11,218 nt of DNA. It comes from Gemmatimonadota bacterium. Lineage in GTDB: Bacteria > Gemmatimonadota > Gemmatimonadetes > Gemmatimonadales > Gemmatimonadaceae. Below are positions 1 through 7,434 of this stretch, in pieces (the stretch's first letter is position 1; each line of letters opens with the position of its first letter). The stretch covers positions 1 through 11,218 of the forward strand of contig PLMM01000399.1 of assembly GCA_003142495.1 (NCBI GenBank), written 5' to 3'. Position numbers and translations under genes: made by a program. The notes beneath the pieces were generated by a model that saw only the letters and a list, made by a program, of their open reading frames with translations, had not been told where the DNA came from and made no database searches.

Positions 1-4
1 TCCC

Positions 5-2506
5 ATGCAGTGGATTCGATCGTTCTCGGAGATTGGGATCGATGACGTGCCGCTCGTCGGCGGGAAGAACGCCTCGCTCGGGGAGATGCTGCGCGAGCTC
101 ACGCCTCTCGGCGTTCCCGTTCCCGACGGCTTCGCCGTTACGGCGGAGGGCTTTCGTCATTTTCTTCGCGCGAATTCCTTGGAGGAGAAGATCCGGGCAC
201 TCCTCGACGCGCCTGCCTCGAATGGAGTCGCCGCGATCGATGCGAAGAGCCTCGCCGTGCGCGAGCTCGTGCTCGCCGCCACCATTCCCGCTGATCTCGC
301 TGACGAGATTCGCTCCGCCTATCGCGACCTTTCGCGCCAATTCGGGGAGCCCGCGCTGGAGGTCGCCGTTCGCTCGTCGGCGACGGCGGAGGACTTGCCG
401 GGCGCGAGCTTCGCCGGCGCGCACGAGACGCTGCTGAACGTGCAGGGTGAGGTCGCGCTGATCGACAGCGTGCGGCGCTGCTTCGCGAGCTTGTACACGC
501 CGCGGGCGATCGCCTATCGCAATGACATGGGCTTCGCACACGAGGCGGTCAGCCTGTCGGTGGGCGTGCAGAAAATGCTGCGTACCGGCGAGGCGGTGTC
601 CGGCGTGATCTTCACGCTCGATACCGAGACCGGCTTTCGCGACGTCGTCCAGATCGACGCGATCTACGGACTCGGCGAGAACATCGTACAGGGCCGCGTT
701 GGCCCCGATGAGTTCTACGTCCACAAGCCCACGCTGCGCGCCGGCTTCAAGCCGATCCTGTGGAGACGGCTCGGCACGAAGGAGATGCGGCTCGTCTTCG
801 ATCGCGCGAAGCACGTACACGACAATCGTCCAGTGCCGGCGGACGAGCGTGCGAAGCTCTGTCTCACCGACGACGAGGTGCTTCAACTCGCGCGGTGGGC
901 GCTCGCGATCGAGGATCACTACAGCGCAAAGCGCGGCGAGCCGACACCAATGGACATCGAATTTGCGAAGGATGGTCCTGCGGGCGGGCTCTTCATCGTG
1001 CAGGCGCGCCCGGAGACGGTCCATGCAACTCGGCATGGACTCACGCTCAAGACATACGCACTCCTGGAGCGCGGAACGGTCGTGCTCGAAGGGCTCGCGG
1101 TTGGCGAGGAGATCGCGAGTGGCGCGGCACGCGTCATCGCCGACGCCTCGCGGATGTCGGAGTTTCGGCCAGGAGAGGTCCTCGTTACGGAATCGACGGA
1201 TCCAAACTGGGAGCCCGTGCTCAAGCAGGCGAGCGCGGTGATCACCGCGCGTGGGGGCCGTACGTCGCATGCCGCGATCGTCGCGCGTGAGCTCGGAATT
1301 CCGGCAATCGTGGGCGCGCAGGGTGCGATGACCACCATCGCCAATGGTCGCATGATCACGGTCTCGTGCGCCGAAGGCGAGACCGGCCATGTCTACGACG
1401 GCGTGCTCCCGTTCCGTACCGAAGATGTGGATCCCGCGTCGCTCCCTTCCACGCGCACGCGGATCTGCATAAACGTGGGCGATCCTACGCAGGCGTTCAA
1501 GCTTGCAATGCTGCCGAACGACGGCGTGGGGCTCGCGCGCATGGAGTTCATTTTCGCGAGCTGGGTTCGCGTGCATCCACTCGCGCTCACGCGCTACGAC
1601 TCGCTTCCGGTGGCGACGCGGCGCGAGGTCGATGCGCTCACCGCACGGTATACGGACAAGCGCGAGTACTTCGTCGATACACTGGCGCAGGGAATTTCGA
1701 TGCTTGCAGCCGCCTTCTGGCCCAAGCCCGTGATCCTGCGCTTCTCGGACTTCAAGTCGAACGAATACGCGCATCTTACCGGCGGTGCCGCGTTCGAGAC
1801 GGCGGAAGAGAACCCGATGCTCGGCTGGCGCGGCGCGAGCCGCTACTACCATCCCGACTACAAGGACGGATTCCTGCTCGAAGTCGCGGCGGTCAAGCGC
1901 GTGCGGGAAGCGATGGGGCTCACGAATCTCAAGCTGATGATTCCATTTTGCCGCACGCCGGAGGAAGGAAAGAAGGCGCTTGCAGTGATGGCCGAAGGCG
2001 GGCTGGTGCGCGGCGAGCGCGGGCTGGAGGTGTACGTGATGGCCGAGATCCCTTCGAATGCCATTCTCGTCGACCGCTTCGCGCAGCTCTTCGATGGCTT
2101 TTCCATCGGCTCGAACGACCTCACCCAGCTCGTGCTCGGCGTCGATCGCGATTCGTCGCGAGTTGCTCCTCTGTTTGACGAGCGCGATGAGGCCGTGCGT
2201 CGCATGTGCGTGCAGATCATAGCCGGTGCGCACGAGGCGGGGCGCGAGGTCGGCATCTGCGGACAGGCGCCCTCGGACTATCCGGAATTCGCTGCGTTTC
2301 TCGTGGAGCAGGGGATCGACTCGATCAGCTTGAACCCGGATGCGGTGGTGCGCACGAAGCGGCGCGTTGCCGAGGCGGAGGCTCGACTTCCATCGCCAAT
2401 TGCCAACGCAGGGTGGGGAGCCGCGAAAGGCGAGCGTTCGGCTATCCCGATCAGCTCACCGTCTACCACCGAGCATCCCGCGATGGCGGCATCATCGGAG
2501 GCCTAG
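5..2506 (+). CDS. ppsA: Phosphoenolpyruvate synthase (pyruvate, water dikinase)
   Basis: Makes PEP from pyruvate and ATP, releasing AMP and phosphate; a cytoplasmic entry step to gluconeogenesis. The 833-residue product has all three domains in order. The N-terminal ATP-grasp-like domain contains VGGKNASLGEM (about 19-29) and AVRSSATAEDLPGASFAG (about 121-138). The swivelling phosphohistidine domain contains GGRTSHAA with catalytic His422. The C-terminal PEP/pyruvate barrel contains EENPMLGWRGASR, GSNDLTQLVLGVDRD and GICGQAPSD with catalytic Cys752. These match His421 and Cys751 of E. coli PpsA, as I recall its numbering. The Thr two residues before the His, the site used by PpsR-type regulatory kinases, is present. 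The barrel ends near residue 795; about 38 further residues rich in Ala, Ser and Pro form an unusual tail. Only four bases precede the ATG, so the ribosome-binding site cannot be seen and a start further upstream cannot be excluded. It converges on the M28 peptidase gene. Confidence 0.96.
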   Translation: MQWIRSFSEIGIDDVPLVGGKNASLGEMLRELTPLGVPVPDGFAVTAEGFRHFLRANSLEEKIRALLDAPASNGVAAIDAKSLAVRELVLAATIPADLADEIRSAYRDLSRQFGEPALEVAVRSSATAEDLPGASFAGAHETLLNVQGEVALIDSVRRCFASLYTPRAIAYRNDMGFAHEAVSLSVGVQKMLRTGEAVSGVIFTLDTETGFRDVVQIDAIYGLGENIVQGRVGPDEFYVHKPTLRAGFKPILWRRLGTKEMRLVFDRAKHVHDNRPVPADERAKLCLTDDEVLQLARWALAIEDHYSAKRGEPTPMDIEFAKDGPAGGLFIVQARPETVHATRHGLTLKTYALLERGTVVLEGLAVGEEIASGAARVIADASRMSEFRPGEVLVTESTDPNWEPVLKQASAVITARGGRTSHAAIVARELGIPAIVGAQGAMTTIANGRMITVSCAEGETGHVYDGVLPFRTEDVDPASLPSTRTRICINVGDPTQAFKLAMLPNDGVGLARMEFIFASWVRVHPLALTRYDSLPVATRREVDALTARYTDKREYFVDTLAQGISMLAAAFWPKPVILRFSDFKSNEYAHLTGGAAFETAEENPMLGWRGASRYYHPDYKDGFLLEVAAVKRVREAMGLTNLKLMIPFCRTPEEGKKALAVMAEGGLVRGERGLEVYVMAEIPSNAILVDRFAQLFDGFSIGSNDLTQLVLGVDRDSSRVAPLFDERDEAVRRMCVQIIAGAHEAGREVGICGQAPSDYPEFAAFLVEQGIDSISLNPDAVVRTKRRVAEAEARLPSPIANAGWGAAKGERSAIPISSPSTTEHPAMAASSEA

Positions 2507-2526
2507 GCTGGCCGATGTGAGAGCTC

Positions 2527-2547
2527 CGTGCCGATTCGGAAGGCACG
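2527..2547. terminator. Hairpin between convergent genes, possible bidirectional terminator
   Basis: Perfect 6-bp arms CGTGCC (2527-2532) and GGCACG (2542-2547) enclose a 9-base loop. The hairpin lies in the 55-bp gap between the stops of ppsA and the M28 peptidase gene, where a shared terminator is expected. No T-run follows on either strand, so it is not a classical intrinsic terminator. Confidence 0.35.
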
Positions 2548-2561
2548 CTGACAATCCGGCG

Positions 2562-4250
2562 CTATTGGCGGCAGACGCCGAGGGGATCCGGCTTCGGTTT
2601 GTCGACGACGATGCGATGATCGAGGTTGGCGAGCGTGAGCGCGACGTCGTGCACGAAGCTCGCGATGCGCGCCATGTGCGCGTAGTCGATGTATTCCGGC
2701 TCGTCTGTGAGCTGGTGATAGTCCTGGTGTAGCCCGGTGGTGAAGAAAGTCACGGGGATTCCGTAGCGCGCGTACATGTAGTGATCGCTGCGACAGTAAA
2801 TGTTTTCGGGGTGTCCCGCCACGTCGAGTGAATAATCGAACCGGAGTGGCGGGTGCTCGCGCTTCTGGTTGACGCTCTCGATGAGATCGCCGAGCTCCGT
2901 CGAGAGGCGGCGTGATCCAACGAGATGCACGAAGTCGCCGCTGCCGCCCTGGAGGTCAGCAGAGTCGCCGCGGCCGATCATGTCGATGTTGAGCTGCGCG
3001 ACGATGGAATCGCGCGACACCGTCGGGTGATCGGTGAACCAGCGGGAGCCGATGAGTCCGAGCTCTTCGCCGGTGTGCCAGACGAAGAGGATGGAGCGGC
3101 GTGGGCGGGGATGTTCGCTCGCGAATTTCTGCGCGATCTCGAGCACGGACACCGTCCCGGAGCCGTCGTCATCGGCGCCGTTGAAGACAGAGTCCATGCG
3201 CGGCGCGTGCTTTTTCCGGAGCGAATCGACGTTCACGTGAATGAGGGCGAGCTGCTGCGGGCTCGGCTCCGCGTTGTCGAGCGACTTGCCGCGCATCGCC
3301 CACGCCTGCTCGTTTGCGGCGCGCACGGAGTCGTGATCGAGCGGCACGTCGCGCATTCCGATGTGATCGCTGTGCGCGCCGATCGCGACGTACTCGCCGC
3401 GTAGCTTGGCATCGGAGCCCGGGAGCACGGCGATGACGTTGCGCGTGACGCGCGGCTCTTCGACGAGCTTCACGGTGCCGTGGAGCGTTTGGCCGAGCGT
3501 GCCGGGAGCAATTGAGTCGAGCGACTTGCCGCCGAAGAGGGTGCGTGCGGCGGATTGGGAGATGAGGAGATGGAGGGGCGCGGCGCTTTCAGGGCCGGTC
3601 GAGCTTTGCGAGAGCGCCAGTCCGGGTTTGTGCACGCGAGCGAGATAGTCGGGCGGCGCGAGGTCGAGGGTCGGGATCGCGACGCCGGCGGCGGCCGCGA
3701 AGCGGCTGATCGGGCGGATGCTGATGATGAAGAAGCGCGGCGGCGTACCGGGAGGGAGCTTCGGACTGAAGACGACGAGCTTGCCGCGCGCCTGGTCGGC
3801 GGTGATCCAGGTGGTGGAGTCGGTGAAGACGCCGCCGTAGATGATTTGCGCGCCGTCGACGCTGCGCGGTGAGCCGCGCGTGACGAGCGGAACGAAGTCG
3901 GAGTCGGGGCGGAGCGCGGCCGCGCCGGCGGAAAGTGTGGCGTCGCGATCGAAGTGCCGGCGCACGAGCGGAACATACTGGAAGTAGCCGCCGCTGCCGC
4001 CGGCCGGGTCGAGCCCCATGCGTTTGAGCTCGGACGCGATATAAGCGGTGGTCATCTGATGCCCTTCGCTGCCGGCCTGGCGCCCCTTCATCGAGTCGTC
4101 GGCGATGATGTAGAGGCGGGTCATGAGATCGCCGGTCGTGATCGCGCCAGTGGTGGGCTTGGGCGCGTGCTTGAGTGGGAGCGGCGCTTGTGCGGCGAGC
4201 ACACTCGTGAGAACGAGGAGAGCTGGCAAGACCGAGCGCGCTTTGAGCAC
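2562..4250 (-). CDS. Secreted M28-family zinc metallopeptidase with PA-like insert
   Basis: Probably an exported di-zinc aminopeptidase (M28) of 562 residues. I chose the GTG at 4250 because AAGGA lies 7 bases upstream and it opens directly on a signal peptide (MLKARSVLPALLVLTSVLAA, then QAPLP). The frame stays open another 64 codons upstream to an ATG at 4442, but that stretch is Arg/His-rich and runs through the divergent gene's promoter and start. The candidate zinc ligands are all present: His293 in GAHSDH, an Asp in NGADDDGSG (about 361), the Glu pair 395/396 in HTGEELG (general base plus ligand), Asp423 in NIDMIG and His512 in DYHQLTDE. A PA-like region precedes the catalytic core at roughly residues 130-250. 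The gap of about 68 residues between the first His and the Asp is long for the family. The substrate cannot be read from the sequence. Likely periplasmic or outside the cell, possibly for peptide scavenging. Confidence 0.9.
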   Translation of the reverse strand: MLKARSVLPALLVLTSVLAAQAPLPLKHAPKPTTGAITTGDLMTRLYIIADDSMKGRQAGSEGHQMTTAYIASELKRMGLDPAGGSGGYFQYVPLVRRHFDRDATLSAGAAALRPDSDFVPLVTRGSPRSVDGAQIIYGGVFTDSTTWITADQARGKLVVFSPKLPPGTPPRFFIISIRPISRFAAAAGVAIPTLDLAPPDYLARVHKPGLALSQSSTGPESAAPLHLLISQSAARTLFGGKSLDSIAPGTLGQTLHGTVKLVEEPRVTRNVIAVLPGSDAKLRGEYVAIGAHSDHIGMRDVPLDHDSVRAANEQAWAMRGKSLDNAEPSPQQLALIHVNVDSLRKKHAPRMDSVFNGADDDGSGTVSVLEIAQKFASEHPRPRRSILFVWHTGEELGLIGSRWFTDHPTVSRDSIVAQLNIDMIGRGDSADLQGGSGDFVHLVGSRRLSTELGDLIESVNQKREHPPLRFDYSLDVAGHPENIYCRSDHYMYARYGIPVTFFTTGLHQDYHQLTDEPEYIDYAHMARIASFVHDVALTLANLDHRIVVDKPKPDPLGVCRQ

Positions 4251-4275
4251 GATAATGTCCTTGGCGACGGAAGCT

Positions 4276-4305
4276 ATTGTGCGAGGATGTTCGACGCGTG
4301 AACAA
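4276..4305 (-). promoter_or_regulatory. Weak candidate promoter for the M28 peptidase gene
   Basis: On the minus strand, TTGTTC (4305-4300) and CACAAT (4281-4276) are separated by 18 bases, about 26 bp before the GTG start. The match to sigma-70 boxes is only moderate (3/6 and 4/6), so this is a positional guess. Confidence 0.25.
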
Positions 4306-4341
4306 TGCGTGCGGGCCTCGATCCGGCCAAGTGCATGTCCG

Positions 4342-4370
4342 TTGCGAGCGGATCTGCCGGAGATGATATT
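4342..4370 (+). promoter_or_regulatory. Candidate sigma-70-type promoter placed for a leaderless mRNA
   Basis: TTGCGA (4342-4347) and GATATT (4365-4370) are separated by exactly 17 bases; each box matches the consensus at 4 of 6 positions. The -10 box ends six bases before the ATG at 4377, so transcription would begin at or next to the start codon. This agrees with the lack of a well-spaced Shine-Dalgarno: the nearest GGAG is 14 bases from the ATG. Confidence 0.4.
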
Positions 4371-4376
4371 CGTCGC

Positions 4377-5612
4377 ATGAAAGCCTACCGCATGCTGGGA
4401 TGCGCGTTCGTCATCGCCGCCGTCTCGCCGCACATCGCGCACTCGCAGGGATCGTATCTGTTCGTGTGGGCCGGAGGGAAAGGGGGCAAGGAGATAATTG
4501 CGACGATCGATGCCTCGCCGACGTCCGCGACGTATGGCCGCGTGCTCGCGACCGCTTCAACAGGCACGGTGGGATTCCCGCACCACACCGAGAGCGAGCT
4601 AGGACCGAACGGACATCTGCTGGCGAACGATTTCGGCGCTGGGAGGACCTGGCTGTTCGATCTGCACGACGCGCTGCATCCGCGAGTGCTCACATCGTTC
4701 GGCGATGTCGCGGGATTCGGTTATCCGCACACGTTCATCAGGCTGGCGAACGGGCGAGTGTTGTCGACCTTTCAGTATCGCGCGGATTCGACGGCGAAGA
4801 CGCGGATGGCTTCGATGGGCGACGGCATGAGCATGGGCGGCGAGCACGCGACGGGCGGGCTCGTGGAGATGGATGAATCGGGGCGTGCGTATTTCTCGGG
4901 CGCCGCGGCCGACACGGCAATTGCTGGCAGACTCTATCCCTACAGCGTGCTTCCAATTCCCGCGATGAATCGCGCGGTCACGACGACCACCGACATGGAT
5001 GAGGCGGACACCATGGCGACGGGAAAGTGGGTGCAGATCTGGCGGCTCTCGGATCTCAAGCTTCTGCGGACGGTCGCGCTGCCGCCCGGTCCACGCGGGA
5101 ACGAGAATCAGTACACCGGCGAGAGCAGGCTGCTGCCGGACGGGCGCAGCGTGTACATCCACACGTTCAACTGCGGTCTCTACCTTCTTCGTGACATCGA
5201 GAGCGACAACCCGCGCGCGACTTTCGTGAAGGGACTCGAGGGAAAGGAGTGCGGCGTTCCAGTTTTGACGGGGCACTATTGGCTGCAGACGCTGTCCACG
5301 GCGCATGCGCTCGTGGCGCTCGACATCAGCGACGCCGAGCATCCGCGGGAGGTCTCGCGCGTGACGCTCCCGTCAGATGAGGCGCCGCACTGGATCGCGA
5401 TCGACGCCACCGGACGGCGCGTGGTGCTGAACTCGGGGGGGAAAGGAAGCCGGTTGTTCGTGATCGAGTTCGATCCGGCGAACGGGCGGCTCGCGCTGGA
5501 TGAGCGATTCCGGGATCCGGGCTCCACAAGTGCCGGCATCAGTCTCAGTGGCGCGAACTGGTCGGGATTCACCGGAGTTGTGAGCCCACACGGCGCGGTG
5601 TTCTCGAGATAG
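4377..5612 (+). CDS. Exported selenium-binding protein / methanethiol oxidase-like beta-propeller
   Basis: A 411-residue protein resembling bacterial 'selenium-binding family' (SBP56/MTO) propellers. Characterised family members include copper-dependent methanethiol oxidases, but the activity of this branch is unknown to me. Signal peptide: MKAYRMLGCAFVIAAVSPHI, with likely cleavage around AHS-QG. Family-like landmarks are GFPHHTESELG (His69/His70), NDFGAGRTWLFDLHD, GYPHTF (His118), VQIWRLSDL, FNCGLYLLRDI (Cys266), HALVALDISDAEHPREVSR, APHWIAID (His338) and a terminal PHGAVFS. Several conserved His residues could be metal ligands. An unusual stretch, MASMGDGMSMGGEH, carries Met144, 147, 151, 153 and His157. 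The frame extends upstream to an ATG at 4305, but the ATG at 4377 starts the signal peptide and fits the promoter. Divergent from the M28 gene and followed by a hairpin terminator, so probably monocistronic. Confidence 0.8.
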   Translation: MKAYRMLGCAFVIAAVSPHIAHSQGSYLFVWAGGKGGKEIIATIDASPTSATYGRVLATASTGTVGFPHHTESELGPNGHLLANDFGAGRTWLFDLHDALHPRVLTSFGDVAGFGYPHTFIRLANGRVLSTFQYRADSTAKTRMASMGDGMSMGGEHATGGLVEMDESGRAYFSGAAADTAIAGRLYPYSVLPIPAMNRAVTTTTDMDEADTMATGKWVQIWRLSDLKLLRTVALPPGPRGNENQYTGESRLLPDGRSVYIHTFNCGLYLLRDIESDNPRATFVKGLEGKECGVPVLTGHYWLQTLSTAHALVALDISDAEHPREVSRVTLPSDEAPHWIAIDATGRRVVLNSGGKGSRLFVIEFDPANGRLALDERFRDPGSTSAGISLSGANWSGFTGVVSPHGAVFSR

Positions 5613-5615
5613 CGC

Positions 5616-5640
5616 GGGGCGGCGCAGGCCGCCTTCCTGC
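5616..5640 (+). terminator. Terminator-like hairpin after the beta-propeller gene
   Basis: GGCGGC (5618-5623), loop GCAG, GCCGCC (5628-5633) begin 6 bp past the stop. Two further G-T pairs can extend the stem outward. The sequence after it is pyrimidine-rich (TTCCTGCTCGTTG) but has no pure T-run. Position and stem strength favour a terminator that separates this gene from ettA. Confidence 0.5.
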
Positions 5641-5753
5641 TCGTTGTATCTTTAGAGGCGACACTAGCGCGCGCGTCAGCTTTCGAAGCGTAGGAATCGG
5701 CGTTCGTCGCGCGCGGCGGTTCGCATCGCTCTCATCTCGTCTTCAGGATTTCC
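5641..5753 (+). promoter_or_regulatory. Presumed ettA promoter and leader region
   Basis: The 113 bp between the terminator-like hairpin and the ettA GTG should contain the ettA promoter. The only promoter-like element I see is TTGTATCTTTAG (about 5643-5654), whose TATCTTTA is close to the TAnnTTTG box of Bacteroidota promoters. No matching -35 box is evident. AGGA ends 6 bases before the GTG at 5754 and serves as Shine-Dalgarno. Confidence 0.3.
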
Positions 5754-7430
5754 GTGGCTCCCCAGTTCATCTATGTAATGAAGGATCTGCGCAAGGTCGT
5801 CCCGCCCAGCCGGGAGATTCTGCGCGGCATCTATCTCTCGTTTTATCCCGGCGCGAAGATCGGCGTGCTCGGCACCAATGGTGCGGGCAAGTCGACGCTG
5901 CTTCGCATCATGGCCGGCGTCGATCAGGATTTTCAGGGAGAGGCGTGGGCCGCGAACAACACGCGTATCGGCTACCTCCCTCAGGAGCCGCAGCTCGATC
6001 TCACGAAGGATGTGAAGGGGAACGTCGAGCTCGCGGTGGCGAAGAAGCGCGCGCTGCTCACGAAGTTCGAGGCGATCTCGATGAAGTTTGCCGATCCCAT
6101 GAGCGACGACGAGATGACGAAGCTGCTCGATGAGCAGTCGAAGGTGCAGGAGCAGATCGACTCGCAGAATCTGTGGGAGCTCGATCGCAGCATCGAGATC
6201 GCGATGGACGCGCTGCGACTACCGCCGCCGGATGCGGATGTGAACACGCTCTCGGGCGGCGAGAAGCGTCGCGTCGCGCTGTGTCAGGTGCTGCTCGACC
6301 AACCGGACATGCTGCTGCTCGACGAGCCGACGAACCATCTCGATGCGGAGAGCGTGGCGTGGCTCGAGCGGTATCTCGCGGAGTTTCCGGGTACGGTCGT
6401 GGCGATCACGCACGATCGCTACTTCCTCGACAACGTCGCGAAGTGGATTCTCGAGCTCGATCGCGGCAGCGGAATTCCGTACGAGGGGAACTACAGCGCG
6501 TGGCTCGAGCAGAAGCGCACGCGTCTTCAACAGGAAGAGAAGAGCGAGTCGGCGCGCCAGCGGTCGCTGCAGCGCGAGCTCGAGTGGGTGCGTCTCGCGC
6601 CGCGCGCGCGACAGGCGAAGAGCAAGGCGCGCATTCAGAAGTACGAGGATCTCGTTGCGTCGGACACCTTCGAGAAGGTGTCGCAGAACGAGATCATCAT
6701 TCCGCCACCACCGCGGCTCGGCAACGATGTCGTGATCGCGAAGGATGTGCGCAAGAGCTTCGGCGACAAGCTGCTCTTCGAGAATCTCACCTTCTCGCTG
6801 CCGCGCGGCGGAATCGTCGGTGTGATCGGACCGAATGGGGCGGGAAAGACGACGATGTTCCGGATGATCACGGGCGAGGAGAAGCCGGACTCGGGAACGA
6901 TGGTCGTGGGCGACACGGTGCAGATCGCGTACGTGGATCAGGGGCGCGAGCTGAACGGCGAGAACACCGTGTATCAGGAAGTGAGCGGCGGGCGCGACAC
7001 GATCGCGGTGGGAAAGAAGGAGATCAACACGCGCGCGTATCTCGCGAGCTTCAACTTTCGCGGGAGCGATCAGCAGAAGAAGGTGAAGGATCTCTCGGGC
7101 GGAGAGCGCAACCGGCTGCATCTCTCGAAGCTGCTCAAGAGCGGCGGCAACTTGCTCCTGCTCGACGAGCCGACGAACGATCTCGATGTCGACACATTGC
7201 GCGCGCTCGAGGAGGCGCTCAACGATTTCGCAGGATGCGCGGTGGTGATCTCACACGATCGCTGGTTCCTCGATCGCGTGGCGACGCACATGCTGGCGTT
7301 CGAGGGCGAGAGTGAGCTGGTGTGGTTCGAGGGGAACTACAAGGAGTACGAAGCGGATCTGCACAAGCGGAAGGGCGCGGAGGCCGACCAGCCGCATCGG
7401 ATCAAGTACAAGAAGTTGGTGCGGGGGTAG
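5754..7430 (+). CDS. ettA: Energy-dependent translational throttle protein EttA (ABC-F ATPase)
   Basis: A cytoplasmic ABC-F protein of 558 residues; E. coli EttA is about 555 and very similar along its length. EttA binds the ribosomal E site and gates the first elongation steps according to the ATP/ADP ratio. Two ABC domains are intact. ABC1 has Walker [10 protein letters not shown] (40-48), signature LSGGEKRR and Walker [13 protein letters not shown] with catalytic Glu191. ABC2 has Walker [10 protein letters not shown] (359-367), signature LSGGERNR and [12 protein letters not shown] with Glu472. The arm insertion within ABC1 (about 95-140) and the charged inter-domain linker rich in Arg, Gln and Lys (about 245-325) mark EttA rather than Uup or a transporter; there are no membrane segments. 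The start is GTG with AGGA upstream. The C-terminus PHRIKYKKL is typical. It ends 4 bp before the porin start, so the two may be co-transcribed. Confidence 0.96.
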   Translation: MAPQFIYVMKDLRKVVPPSREILRGIYLSFYPGAKIGVLGTNGAGKSTLLRIMAGVDQDFQGEAWAANNTRIGYLPQEPQLDLTKDVKGNVELAVAKKRALLTKFEAISMKFADPMSDDEMTKLLDEQSKVQEQIDSQNLWELDRSIEIAMDALRLPPPDADVNTLSGGEKRRVALCQVLLDQPDMLLLDEPTNHLDAESVAWLERYLAEFPGTVVAITHDRYFLDNVAKWILELDRGSGIPYEGNYSAWLEQKRTRLQQEEKSESARQRSLQRELEWVRLAPRARQAKSKARIQKYEDLVASDTFEKVSQNEIIIPPPPRLGNDVVIAKDVRKSFGDKLLFENLTFSLPRGGIVGVIGPNGAGKTTMFRMITGEEKPDSGTMVVGDTVQIAYVDQGRELNGENTVYQEVSGGRDTIAVGKKEINTRAYLASFNFRGSDQQKKVKDLSGGERNRLHLSKLLKSGGNLLLLDEPTNDLDVDTLRALEEALNDFAGCAVVISHDRWFLDRVATHMLAFEGESELVWFEGNYKEYEADLHKRKGAEADQPHRIKYKKLVRG

Positions 7431-7434
7431 GGCA

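Noticed and set aside
1366..2178. 270-residue plus-strand frame within ppsA
   Set aside because: It is a +1 shadow of the PpsA barrel domain, which is conserved throughout this stretch; its own translation is Arg/Ala-rich noise.
4599..5342. 247-residue minus-strand frame inside the beta-propeller gene
   Set aside because: The plus-strand frame shows clear SBP56-like motifs across the same region, and this frame shows none.
6219..7121. 300-residue open frame on the minus strand inside ettA
   Set aside because: It lies wholly opposite a highly conserved EttA gene, is rich in Arg/Leu/His as GC-skewed shadow frames are, and has no recognisable domain.
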